The notes beneath the pieces were generated by a model. It searched no databases and was not told the origin of the DNA. It saw only the letters and a program-made list of their open reading frames with translations. A stretch of DNA of 61,974 nucleotides from Gammaproteobacteria bacterium (GTDB lineage Bacteria; Pseudomonadota; Gammaproteobacteria; Pseudomonadales; Halieaceae): assembly GCA_030426545.1 (NCBI GenBank), contig JAUHYL010000017.1, positions 1 to 61,974 of the forward strand. Direction: 5' to 3'. The position numbers were made by a program, and so were the translations under genes. This document shows, in pieces, positions 26,595-34,191 of this stretch; within the stretch, counting starts at the first letter, position 1; every line of letters begins with the position of its first letter.

Positions 26595-26609
26595 TATGCT
26601 GTCCGCATA
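26595..26609. promoter_or_regulatory. Short palindrome TATGC-N5-GCATA
   Basis: Perfect 5-bp arms 18-32 bp upstream of the hydroxyacid dehydrogenase start. It might be an operator, but short palindromes occur by chance in such a region. Confidence 0.3.
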
Positions 26610-26629
26610 GCCATGTGAAGCTTGTTAGA

Positions 26630-26645
26630 GGCGCTGGACAGCGCC
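26630..26645 (-). terminator. Hairpin downstream of lipoprotein gene
   Basis: Perfect 7-bp inverted repeat GGCGCTG-GA-CAGCGCC between the lipoprotein gene stop (26748) and the next start on the minus strand. The tail is not T-rich, so intrinsic termination is uncertain. Confidence 0.35.
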
Positions 26646-26747
26646 AGGCACGCGCATCCCGGGTAGCACGGCGACCATTGCCTCGGTATTTCCAGTACTA
26701 TCAGTAGCGGTAAGCGCGCACAGGCAGACGCAGCAAGCAGTTGAAAA

Positions 26748-27170
26748 CTAACGCCACGCGGCTCTTCTGATTAACCACTCGCCCGATTCCTCAAACCACT
26801 CCACGTCCACCTGTCTGACACTGCCCTCAGAAGGCACCAATCCTGACGAGCCCGACAGGATCACCGAAACGGTGGAGTCCGCCCGATCGGGATAGTCGCG
26901 GTGCAAAGTAGTGCTGATACCCACAATGGTGACCCCGAGGTTTTTGTGGCGCAGGCTGTAAAGCCTGAGGAGCTGCTTCACCTCGTCGATGTCCATGCGT
27001 TCGTTGGCAACGAAGCTGCTGTGCAAATACTTCGCTATGGCGGAAAAGTCTTTTGATTCCACAGCGTTCTCAATCGCAGCGATGTTCGCTGCAATTTGCG
27101 CTTCAGCATCCTTCTCCGCGCAGGCGGTGAGCATCAGGAGGCCAAGAATCAATGTAGTTACAAGCCGCAT
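26748..27170 (-). CDS. Small lipoprotein, NTF2-like domain possible
   Basis: The 140-residue protein starts MRLVTTLILGLLMLTAC with a lipobox whose modified cysteine is Cys17. The mature part (residues 20-140) has helix-rich start EAQIAANIAAIENAVESKDFSAIAKYLHSSF and ends with strand-like WFEESGEWLIRRAAW, which resembles the cone fold of NTF2/SnoaL-type proteins. That family includes many small periplasmic ligand-binding proteins. No catalytic residue can be named. The gene stands alone upstream of the hydroxyacid dehydrogenase gene with a hairpin between them. Confidence 0.75.
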   Translation of the reverse strand: MRLVTTLILGLLMLTACAEKDAEAQIAANIAAIENAVESKDFSAIAKYLHSSFVANERMDIDEVKQLLRLYSLRHKNLGVTIVGISTTLHRDYPDRADSTVSVILSGSSGLVPSEGSVRQVDVEWFEESGEWLIRRAAWR

Positions 27171-27382
27171 GGCGTGAGTGTACCTCGATTACCAAAATCG
27201 GTCTTCCGGGCGAAGTCATCAATACAACAGCCACTGGAACGCGAGTCCTTCACAATCAACGTCTAGCTGAGGCGACAGAAAGAACACGATGTCCAGTTAC
27301 TTTCCCCTTCAGCCGTGTGACTCTTGGCGGCGTCAAATAGTCCTCCTGGGCTGCTTTAGAGTAGGAACTGGCCCCTGTTGCT

Positions 27383-27406
27383 ATTCTGTACCACTTGGTA
27401 CAGAAT
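27383..27406. promoter_or_regulatory. Strong 24-bp palindromic operator for TetR 2
   Basis: Two perfect 11-bp arms (ATTCTGTACCA and its complement) separated by CT lie 29 bp upstream of the TetR start. The size and perfection fit a TetR-family operator. Because the dehalogenase and DUF1330 genes follow on the same strand, the site probably controls all three. Confidence 0.75.
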
Positions 27407-27435
27407 GATTGGCATTCACCCCATCGAGCACCACT

Positions 27436-28023
27436 GTGGCCAGATCACCCGAGTTCAACCGCGTAAAGGCATTGGAAGCTGCTATGAAGCTGTTCTGGAC
27501 GAACGGCTATCGGGCGACTTCGCTCGCCGAGCTGCTGGCGGTGATGGGCATCGCCCGCTCGAGCTTCTATGCCAGCTTCCACACCAAGCGTGACCTGTTC
27601 ATCGAATGCCTGGAATTGTTTGGTGACCGCACCCTGGCCATTGTGGAGGAAAGCGCAAAAACGCTGCCGCCCGCGGCACTACCGCGCGCCTTCTTTGAAG
27701 CTACCCTGCTGGATGTCTCGAAAAGCCGGGTCAGACAAGGCTGCATGATGGTCAACACCGTGCTGGAACTGGCCGATGTAGACCCGCCACTCAATCAGTT
27801 GGCCACACAAAAGCTGGATGCTATTGAGCTGGCCTTCACACGCGCGTTCCAGGTGGCGCAGAAAAACGGCGAGCTGGATACCACACGCAGCCCTGAAGCA
27901 CTGGCCAGCCTGGTGATGACGATAAACCTCGGGCTTCGCGTTCAAAGCCGACAAAACCCTTCCAGGGAAACGCTCCAGCCCCTCATAGAAAACAGCCTGT
28001 CCATACTCGGACTCGCCGCCTGA
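27436..28023 (+). CDS. TetR-family regulator (2)
   Basis: The 195-residue form starts at GTG 27436, giving MARSPEFNRVKALEAAMKLFW, the standard start of this TetR group; the longer form from TTG 27409 adds nine unlikely residues. The helix-turn-helix continues YRATSLAELLAVMGIARSSFYASFHTKRDLF. A cysteine in QGCMMVNTVLEL occupies the ligand domain. A perfect palindrome lies just upstream. It is first in a likely operon with an HLD-II dehalogenase (23 bp) and DUF1330 protein. It probably represses them until a halogenated or electrophilic ligand appears; this is inference. Confidence 0.87.
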   Translation: MARSPEFNRVKALEAAMKLFWTNGYRATSLAELLAVMGIARSSFYASFHTKRDLFIECLELFGDRTLAIVEESAKTLPPAALPRAFFEATLLDVSKSRVRQGCMMVNTVLELADVDPPLNQLATQKLDAIELAFTRAFQVAQKNGELDTTRSPEALASLVMTINLGLRVQSRQNPSRETLQPLIENSLSILGLAA

Positions 28024-28046
28024 TACTCACCCGGAGGAAGCTCGCC

Positions 28047-28925
28047 ATGCTGTCTGAAACCATGCCTTTCGAAAAGAAATTCGCCACCGTCAATGGCAAA
28101 CAGATCGCCTACGTTGAAGAAGGCAGCGGCGACCCAATCGTCTTGCTGCACGGCAACCCCACGTCCTCGTTCCTGTGGCGCAATGTGGTGCCGGAACTGC
28201 TGGCTTCTGGCCGGGTGATCGTCCCCGATCTGATTGGTCAGGGCGATTCCGAGAAACTGCCCGCCAGCGAAGGGCCAGAACGCTACTCGCTGGAAGTCGC
28301 CTACAGCTACGTGGAGGGATTACTCGACACCATTGAAGCCAACGAGAAGGTCACCCTGGTCATCCATGACTGGGGATCAGGCATCGGTTTTCTCTGGGCA
28401 ATGCGCCACGCCGCAGCCGTTAAGGGCGTGGCTTACATGGAAGGTATTGTTAAACCCGTGAGCTGGGCCGACTGGCCGGAAGCCGCGGCGGGCATATTCA
28501 AGGGCTTTCGCTCCGACAAGGGTGAAGACCTGATTCTCAATCGCAACCTGTTCATCGAGGCCGTCCTGCCGAGTTCCGTCATTCGGGAACTGACAGAGGC
28601 GGAGATGGACGCCTACCGCGCGCCCCACCTCGAACCCGATGATCGCCAGCCGCTGCTGAACTGGCCACGACAGATACCCATTGAGGGCGAGCCGGCAGAG
28701 ATTGTCGCCCTGGTGAACGACTACGGTGCATTCATGGCCGGCAGCGACATCCCCAAGCTGTTTATCAATGCAGACCCGGGAAGCATCCTGGTTGGCCAGC
28801 AGCGTGAGTTCTGCCGCAGTTGGCCGAACCAGCAGGAAGTGACGGTCAAAGGCCTGCATTTTCTGCAGGAGGACTCCCCCGTGGAGATCGGCCAGGCCGT
28901 CGCCAACTGGCTGAAAACCCTCTAA
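28047..28925 (+). CDS. Haloalkane dehalogenase, subfamily HLD-II (LinB/DhaA-like)
   Basis: The 292-residue alpha/beta hydrolase matches LinB/DhaA-type enzymes closely in motif placement. The halide-binding Asn is in HGNPTSSFLWRNV (Asn37), the nucleophile Asp108 and Trp109 in VIHDWGSGIGF, the acid Glu132 in YMEGIV after strand 6, and the base His271 in GLHFLQEDSP. LinB uses Asp108, Glu132 and His272, so the numbering is nearly the same. HLD-II enzymes hydrolyse haloalkanes to alcohols. A ribosome-binding site GGAGGAAG precedes the ATG. It follows a TetR gene with a palindromic operator and precedes a DUF1330 gene. Substrate range untested. Confidence 0.95.
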   Translation: MLSETMPFEKKFATVNGKQIAYVEEGSGDPIVLLHGNPTSSFLWRNVVPELLASGRVIVPDLIGQGDSEKLPASEGPERYSLEVAYSYVEGLLDTIEANEKVTLVIHDWGSGIGFLWAMRHAAAVKGVAYMEGIVKPVSWADWPEAAAGIFKGFRSDKGEDLILNRNLFIEAVLPSSVIRELTEAEMDAYRAPHLEPDDRQPLLNWPRQIPIEGEPAEIVALVNDYGAFMAGSDIPKLFINADPGSILVGQQREFCRSWPNQQEVTVKGLHFLQEDSPVEIGQAVANWLKTL

Positions 28926-28958
28926 TTCAATTTCTGAGCAAAGGAAAGGAACCAGACC

Positions 28959-29273
28959 ATGTCAGACGCCCCCGCTTATGTTGTCGCCAATTTCACCATC
29001 AACGACAAAGACGAGTACCGCAAGTATGAAAAGGGTTTTTTCCCGATTCTGAAAAAACACGGTGGTACGTTCTTTACCTATGACGACAATACCCAGCACC
29101 TGGAGGGCGCCGAACCAAGAACGGGCCGCATGGTGATCTTTCAGTTTCCGTCCGAAGCCGCAGCACAGCAATGGTATGACGACCCGGAATACCAGGCCCT
29201 GTCGGAGTACCGTCGGGCGGGCACCAACCTGGTGTCTCTCACACTGGTGCACGGATTGCCGCCGCGGGATTAG
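28959..29273 (+). CDS. DUF1330-family protein
   Basis: The 104-residue protein shows the DUF1330 layout (a dimeric alpha/beta barrel ferredoxin-like fold): AYVVANFTINDKDEYRKYEKGFFPILKKHGGTFF, then EAAAQQWYDDPEYQALSEYRRAGTN. Related proteins are small cytoplasmic enzymes or binding proteins of unknown function. A good ribosome-binding site (AAAGGAAAGG) precedes the ATG, and it lies 33 bp after the dehalogenase, so they are probably co-transcribed. It may handle the product or by-product of dehalogenation, which is a guess from context only. Confidence 0.85.
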   Translation: MSDAPAYVVANFTINDKDEYRKYEKGFFPILKKHGGTFFTYDDNTQHLEGAEPRTGRMVIFQFPSEAAAQQWYDDPEYQALSEYRRAGTNLVSLTLVHGLPPRD

Positions 29274-29284
29274 CCCACGACAGC

Positions 29285-29307
29285 CTGCGCCTTTCATACG
29301 GGCGCAG
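29285..29307 (+). terminator. Possible terminator hairpin after DUF1330 gene
   Basis: A 7-bp stem (CTGCGCC / GGCGCAG) with a 9-nt loop starts 12 bp after the stop. No U-tract follows, so it may only be an RNA-stabilising hairpin. Confidence 0.35.
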
Positions 29308-29440
29308 TCGCTGATTCGTTTCGCGCGAGGGGGACTTCGCACGTAGTACACTCGTACGATACCTCGCCGACTGAATCCCCTATACTCTACGCATTCATCA
29401 ACTTGGCAGGGCTGTAGGTCACAAAGAGAGGGCCTGTGCG

Positions 29441-30844
29441 ATGACAGGCGACCAGGATATTAGAAGCAAGTTACCCTCGGTAGACCGCGTGCTGCAGGCA
29501 TCGCAGGAGCTGGTCTCTCGCTGGGGCCACCAGCGGGTAAGCGAGGCGATACGCGCACAATTGCGCAGCGTCCGCGCCGGTATAAATGCGCAACAGGCAC
29601 CCGACCTGAGTGTACAGGCCATTCGTTCTGCGGCAGAGAGAGCGCTATCAGCCAGTGACGCGCACGGCCTGCAGCCTGTCATCAACCTGTCGGGCGTTGT
29701 ATTGCACACCAACCTGGGCCGCGCCTGCCTGCCCGCTCCAGCCGCTGAGGCGGCTTTACAGGCGGCACGCTATCCCAACAACCTTGAATACGATCTGGAG
29801 ACCGGTAAACGCGGTGACCGCGACAGTCATGTCGAGGCGCTGATCTGTGAACTCACGGGAAGCGAAGCCGCCACCGTCGTCAACAACAACGCCGCGGCTG
29901 TGTTACTGGCGCTTAGCACGTTGGCCAAAGGCAAAGAAGTGCCTGTGTCACGTGGTGAACTGGTTGAAATCGGCGGCTCCTTTCGCGTGCCGGAGGTGAT
30001 GGCATCGTCTGGCTGCACGCTGGTGGAAGTGGGCGCAACCAATCGTACCCACCTGAAGGACTACCGTGCGGCCATCTCTGCGCAAACGGCCCTGCTGATG
30101 AAAGTTCACACCAGCAACTACCGCCTGGAGGGTTTCACCCAGTCGGTGGACGAGAAAACGCTTGCTGAACTGGCGCATGAACACGGCCTCCCCTGCATCG
30201 TCGACCTGGGCAGCGGCTGCCTGGTGGACTTCGCCACCTACGGCCTGCCCGCGGAACCGAAAGCCTCAGAATACATCGCCCATGGTGTTGACTTGATTAC
30301 CTTCAGCGGTGACAAATTACTCGGCGGTCCCCAGTGCGGCATCATTGCCGGTAAGAAGGCACTGATAGAACGTATCTGCACGAACCCCCTGAAGCGCGCG
30401 CTGCGCGTTGACGGAATGATCCTGGCGGCCCTGTCGGAAGTCCTCAAACTGTACCGGCACCCCGACAGCCTGAAACAAACACTGCCCACACTGCGGCAAC
30501 TCACGCGTCCGGCCATCGAAATCGAAGCGCAGGCACAACGACTGTGTGAAGAAGTTGCCCGCCACCTGCCACCCGCCTTCACTGCCACTACCACACCGTG
30601 CCAAAGCCAGATCGGCAGCGGTGCACTGCCCGTGGAAACCCTTCCCAGCTTTGCCATCGCTGTCGAATCCATCGAGCACCACGACAGTGATCTCAGGCAA
30701 CTCGCAGCAGCGCTGCGCCGGCTGCCGCGCCCTGTCATCGGCCGGATACACGACGGCAGGCTGTTGTTGGACCTGCGTTGCCTGGACGATGAAACACTTT
30801 TCCTGCAGCAGTTGCCCCACCTTCGGGAGGCGCTGCAGTGCTAG
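29441..30844 (+). CDS. selA: L-seryl-tRNA(Sec) selenium transferase (SelA)
   Basis: The 467-residue protein is a full-length SelA. Visible signatures are VINLSGVVLHTNLGRA near residue 85, the VVNNNAAAVLLAL region, and the PLP-binding lysine in TFSGDKLLGGPQCG (Lys292). SelA converts Ser-tRNA(Sec) to Sec-tRNA(Sec) using selenophosphate made by SelD. The gene overlaps selB by 7 bp, indicating one transcript, and tRNA-Sec follows, so the Sec machinery is co-located. No selD or obvious selenoprotein is in the window. Start ATG at 29441 gives the expected N-terminus. Confidence 0.96.
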   Translation: MTGDQDIRSKLPSVDRVLQASQELVSRWGHQRVSEAIRAQLRSVRAGINAQQAPDLSVQAIRSAAERALSASDAHGLQPVINLSGVVLHTNLGRACLPAPAAEAALQAARYPNNLEYDLETGKRGDRDSHVEALICELTGSEAATVVNNNAAAVLLALSTLAKGKEVPVSRGELVEIGGSFRVPEVMASSGCTLVEVGATNRTHLKDYRAAISAQTALLMKVHTSNYRLEGFTQSVDEKTLAELAHEHGLPCIVDLGSGCLVDFATYGLPAEPKASEYIAHGVDLITFSGDKLLGGPQCGIIAGKKALIERICTNPLKRALRVDGMILAALSEVLKLYRHPDSLKQTLPTLRQLTRPAIEIEAQAQRLCEEVARHLPPAFTATTTPCQSQIGSGALPVETLPSFAIAVESIEHHDSDLRQLAAALRRLPRPVIGRIHDGRLLLDLRCLDDETLFLQQLPHLREALQC

Positions 30845-32772
30845 TGGCTACAGCAGGTCACGTAGACCACGGCAAGACCAGCCTCGTACAACGCTTAACC
30901 GGCACCAATACAGACCGACTGGCCGAAGAAAAACAGCGCGGGCTGACCATCGAGCTCGGCTATGCATTTGCACCGGCCAGTAGCAATGAGCCCATCGGCT
31001 TTATCGACGTACCGGGCCACCATCGTTTTATCAACACGATGATCTCCGGGATCAACGGCATCGACCTGGGCATGCTGGTCGTGGCGGCAGACGACGGCCC
31101 GATGCCACAAACGCTGGAACACCTGCAACTCCTGCGCCTTTTGGGCGTAGAGCGCTTCGCGGGCGTCATTACCAAGTGTGATCTCGTTGACAGCGCCAGG
31201 CGGGAGCAGGTTGCGCAACAGACCGCGGAGCTGATTCCTGACGCGCCGCTTTGCGAAATCTCAAACCGCACCGGCGAGGGGCTGGATCAGCTTCACTCGA
31301 TGCTGGACAGCCAGGCGAAGCACTGCACGCGGCGCAGCACCGAGGGACTATTCCGGTTGTATGTTGACCGCGCATTCATCAAGAAAGGCGCCGGCGTGGT
31401 GGTCACCGGCACCTGCCTCTCGGGCGCCGTTGACATCGGGGATGAACTGCGACTGCACACATCTGCCGGGAGCAATGCGCAGCTGCTAAGCGTCCGGGTT
31501 CGCGAAATCCATACCCAGGGACAACCTGCAACAACGGGGTACGTGGGTCAACGCTGCGCACTGAACCTCGCGGGCAAGATTTCGCTGGAGCAGGTTCACC
31601 GGGGCGATTTACTGTGTGCGCACGCCGCAGCGATGCCGAGCCGCCGCCTGGATACACGTTGTTGGATAGCCGAAGCGTCCGGCCGGGCACTGAAGCACCT
31701 TGGCCGCGTCAAACTCTACATCGGCACCCGCCGTGTGGGCGCCAGAACCTACCTCTTTGATCGCAACGCGCACAGCCCTGCCGGCCACCGTATCCAATTG
31801 ATTCTCGACAGGGGCGTCATTGCTTTCGCCGGTGATCGTTTCGTCCTGCGCGATGACAGCGAGCGCACCACCCTCGGCGGCGGCATCGTCATCGACCCGG
31901 AAGCACCCCAGTGGGGCAAATCGCGTGAAAAGCGACTCAAGCAGCTCGACGCCCTGGAGCTGGGTCAACCGGTGAACGTACTGGAGCAACTGCTGTTTGA
32001 TCATAGCGATAGTGTCAGCCTGCAACAGTGTGAGCGTCTCTGGAATCTTTCCCGGGAAGAAATTGACGGCCTACTGGCACTTCCCCCTTTTGACGCCGGG
32101 GATCTCGTCAGAATTCGCACCGACGGCGATGAACGCATCCTGTCCGCAACCGTGTGGGAGAACTATCTCCGCTGCCTGACTCAGCAGCTGGCGAAGTGGC
32201 ATGGCGCGCGCCCCATGGAGCCCGGCGTAAGACCCGAGGCGTTGCAGGCACTGGTAAGCCGCGACATACCGCCTCACCTGTTCAAAGCGGTGCTAAACGC
32301 GTGTATACAGGCAGGCGAGATTGCCCATCACGAGCAACTCCTTCGGGCCACCGGGCACCGGCCCACACTCTCTCCACAGGTGCAGCGGGATTGGCAGCAA
32401 CTTGAGACAAAAATACAGGCCAGAGGACTGAACATTCCGCTGCGTTCTGAAATACAGCAAGATACCGGTTTCGATGCGGGGCAACTCGAAACACTGACAC
32501 GTCCTGCCATCAAGGCGGGCGAACTTGTCGAAATTGGTGAGAAACGACTGGCCTTACCGGCCACACTCAGAGAGCTGGCCGCCCGAGTAAAGCAGCACAC
32601 GGATGTCTCAGGCACAATATCGGTCATTGAGGCGAAGGAGGTATTCGGCCTGGGCAGAACCCTGACCATTGAACTACTGGAGTATTTTGATCAAATTGGC
32701 TACACGAAAAGAAGTGGAAACGCGCGGTCGATCGCGAACGTAGATTCAGCCTGGCTAAAACAGCGCGGCTAG
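30838..32772 (+). CDS. selB: Selenocysteine-specific elongation factor SelB
   Basis: The 644-residue protein has a GTP-binding domain (GHVDHGKTSL P-loop, DVPGHHRF, TKCDLVD) near the N-terminus, a domain II and III region, and a C-terminal array of winged helices that bind the SECIS hairpin. SelB delivers Sec-tRNA to UGA codons preceding a SECIS element. It starts with GTG at 30838 overlapping the selA stop, so translation is coupled. Length matches full SelB (about 614-640 residues). tRNA-Sec lies 48 bp downstream on the same strand and could be cotranscribed. Confidence 0.96.
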   Translation: MLVATAGHVDHGKTSLVQRLTGTNTDRLAEEKQRGLTIELGYAFAPASSNEPIGFIDVPGHHRFINTMISGINGIDLGMLVVAADDGPMPQTLEHLQLLRLLGVERFAGVITKCDLVDSARREQVAQQTAELIPDAPLCEISNRTGEGLDQLHSMLDSQAKHCTRRSTEGLFRLYVDRAFIKKGAGVVVTGTCLSGAVDIGDELRLHTSAGSNAQLLSVRVREIHTQGQPATTGYVGQRCALNLAGKISLEQVHRGDLLCAHAAAMPSRRLDTRCWIAEASGRALKHLGRVKLYIGTRRVGARTYLFDRNAHSPAGHRIQLILDRGVIAFAGDRFVLRDDSERTTLGGGIVIDPEAPQWGKSREKRLKQLDALELGQPVNVLEQLLFDHSDSVSLQQCERLWNLSREEIDGLLALPPFDAGDLVRIRTDGDERILSATVWENYLRCLTQQLAKWHGARPMEPGVRPEALQALVSRDIPPHLFKAVLNACIQAGEIAHHEQLLRATGHRPTLSPQVQRDWQQLETKIQARGLNIPLRSEIQQDTGFDAGQLETLTRPAIKAGELVEIGEKRLALPATLRELAARVKQHTDVSGTISVIEAKEVFGLGRTLTIELLEYFDQIGYTKRSGNARSIANVDSAWLKQRG

Positions 32773-32820
32773 TATCGCCAAGGCAACTTTGCGCAAACGC
32801 GCCACAATTTCAGTTACAAC

Positions 32821-32915
32821 GGAAGAGCGATATCCCCGGTGGGGTACCTGGTCTTCAACACCAGTGAGGCGCGCAGTAACGTGCCTGGTGGGTTCGACTC
32901 CTACCTCTTCCGCCA
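32821..32915 (+). tRNA. selC: tRNA-Sec (anticodon TCA)
   Basis: A 92-nt body plus encoded CCA folds as bacterial tRNA-Sec. The acceptor pairs GGAAGAG with CTCTTCC and discriminator G at 32912, the anticodon stem CTGGT/ACCAG encloses CTTCAAC with anticodon TCA (32855-32857), and the long variable arm has AGGCGCG/CGTGCCT. A T-arm with GGTTCGACTCC is present. The extended acceptor/T-arm and 95-nt total match E. coli selC. An eighth acceptor position appears as a C-C mismatch by this pairing. The gene closes the selA-selB-selC module. Confidence 0.95.
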
Positions 32916-33026
32916 CCTGCAAGACAACAGACGATTCGCTTGACCTCACTCTACTCCCGCGAGGCACTCGCGCCAGCCACTGGCTGAACCGCGTAAATCT
33001 GTCCTTGACAACGCTCGATTATTAGT

Positions 33027-33037
33027 TAGGATTCCTA
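33027..33037. promoter_or_regulatory. Operator TAGGA-T-TCCTA on MarR gene ribosome-binding site
   Basis: An 11-bp near-perfect palindrome ends 3 bp before the MarR ATG and includes the Shine-Dalgarno-like AGGA. The preceding bases TAGT extend it. The same element with a central G recurs at 33692-33702 before the P460 gene. It is a strong candidate for the MarR protein's own operator. Confidence 0.7.
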
Positions 33038-33040
33038 TCT

Positions 33041-33634
33041 ATGAAGTTTGACCAGATAAGCGAACCCCTGCCGCAGCGGCTGGCTGACGGCCTTGCCCGG
33101 CTCGCCGCTGTAGCGCGGCAACTCGACTGGGAGACGGCTGAAGGTGCGGGACTGACCCCAACGCAGGCGGATATTCTGCGCTTTGTGAGTAACCGTCCGG
33201 AGGGTGTGCGCCTTACCGCTGCAGCCGCGCACGCGGGTGTGCGTAAGGCCACTGCCAGTGATGCGGTGGCTGCGCTGGAAAAAAAATCGTTGCTACGCAA
33301 ACACGCCGACGCTTCAGACGGACGAGCCGTTGCACTCAAGGCCACCACCAGGGGGAATAGGATTGCGCAGCAATGGCCGAGCAGTTTCGCGCCAATCGTC
33401 GGCGGCCTGTCGCCTGACGAACAGGAAACGCTACTTACCCTTGTGGTAACGATGATCAGGCACTTGCAGCAACAGCAGTTAATTGCGCCGCAGCGCACCT
33501 GCGTCACCTGCCGACATTTCCGTGAGAACGCCGCGCCAGACACCGCGACGCCACACTTCTGCGCCTTTGTCGGCGCAGCCATGGCCGAGCATCACTTACG
33601 CGTTGATTGTCAGGAGCACGAATCCGCCGCCTGA
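33041..33634 (+). CDS. MarR-family regulator with C-terminal four-cysteine motif
   Basis: The 197-residue protein has a winged helix-turn-helix (LTPTQADILRFVSNRPEGVRLTAAAAHAGVRKATASDAVAALEKKSLL) in the N-terminal half. The C-terminus carries Cys154, Cys157, Cys174 and Cys190 (CVTCRHF...PHFCAF...RVDCQEHE), spaced to bind zinc or an iron-sulfur cluster. That makes it a plausible redox or nitrosative sensor, unlike ordinary MarR proteins. It starts an operon with cytochrome P460 and a redoxin. The palindrome overlapping its start is repeated before the P460 gene, indicating that it controls both. Ligand and metal are inferred. Confidence 0.88.
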   Translation: MKFDQISEPLPQRLADGLARLAAVARQLDWETAEGAGLTPTQADILRFVSNRPEGVRLTAAAAHAGVRKATASDAVAALEKKSLLRKHADASDGRAVALKATTRGNRIAQQWPSSFAPIVGGLSPDEQETLLTLVVTMIRHLQQQQLIAPQRTCVTCRHFRENAAPDTATPHFCAFVGAAMAEHHLRVDCQEHESAA

Positions 33635-33670
33635 AAGCGGCGGGAACCACCCTTGAGTACCACCCAAGGG
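33624..33670 (+). terminator. Two intergenic hairpins between MarR and P460 genes
   Basis: The first (33624-33643, CCGCCGC / GCGGCGG, 6-nt loop) covers the MarR stop codon. The second (33650-33670, CCCTTG / CAAGGG, 9-nt loop) follows 6 bp later. Neither has a clear T-tract, so they could attenuate or stabilise the transcript rather than terminate. Confidence 0.35.
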
Positions 33671-33691
33671 CATTACTTTACCTATTATAGT

Positions 33692-33702
33692 TAGGAGTCC
33701 TA
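33692..33702. promoter_or_regulatory. Operator TAGGA-G-TCCTA on P460 gene ribosome-binding site
   Basis: A perfect 5-bp inverted repeat ends 2 bp before the P460 ATG and provides its AGGAG ribosome-binding site. The preceding bases also match those at 33023-33026. Second copy of the MarR-gene operator. Confidence 0.7.
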
Positions 33703-33704
33703 CC

Positions 33705-34184
33705 ATGAAGAAAGCCATCACTATCGCCGCTCTCGCAGTGTTTTCAGCTCCGATTGCCTGGGCTGAGACACCGCTGGTTCCCTACCCGGAGGCGTACCGC
33801 AGTTGGCATCACGTCAAGAGTATGGTGATCGAACCGGGACACCCGCTCTACAACGCGTTCGGCGGGATTCACCACCTTTATGCGAATGAGAAGGCGCTTG
33901 AAGGCTACACCGCCACCCGCTTTCCCGACGGTGCCGTCATCGTCTTCGATCTACTGGAGGCCGTGCCAGACAATAATGCCGTCACCGAGGGCAATCGAAA
34001 GGTTGTCGGCGTTATGCACAAGGATGCTGACGCATACTCTGCAACCGGAGGCTGGGGATTCGAGGGATTTGCAGAGGGGAATCCGGACAATCGCGTCGTG
34101 AAGGGCAACGCTGCCGCTGCCTGTTTCGCCTGCCACGAACCCCAGCAAAGTCAGGACTTCACTTTCTCAAGATTACGCGATTGA
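33705..34184 (+). CDS. Cytochrome P460-family exported c-type haem protein
   Basis: The 159-residue protein has a cleavable Sec signal (MKKAITIAALAVFSAPIAWA), then a P460-fold domain containing YRSWHHVKSMVIEPGHPLYNAFGGIHHLYAN and a c-type haem attachment motif CFACH (Cys140, Cys143, His144). This family includes hydroxylamine-oxidising P460 and NO-related cytochromes c'-beta, and acts in the periplasm. The gene follows a MarR regulator and precedes a redoxin, with the palindromic site directly on its ribosome-binding site. A role in nitrosative or oxidative stress is inferred. Haem lysine crosslink cannot be checked by eye. Confidence 0.88.
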   Translation: MKKAITIAALAVFSAPIAWAETPLVPYPEAYRSWHHVKSMVIEPGHPLYNAFGGIHHLYANEKALEGYTATRFPDGAVIVFDLLEAVPDNNAVTEGNRKVVGVMHKDADAYSATGGWGFEGFAEGNPDNRVVKGNAAAACFACHEPQQSQDFTFSRLRD

Positions 34185-34191
34185 GGCGCCT

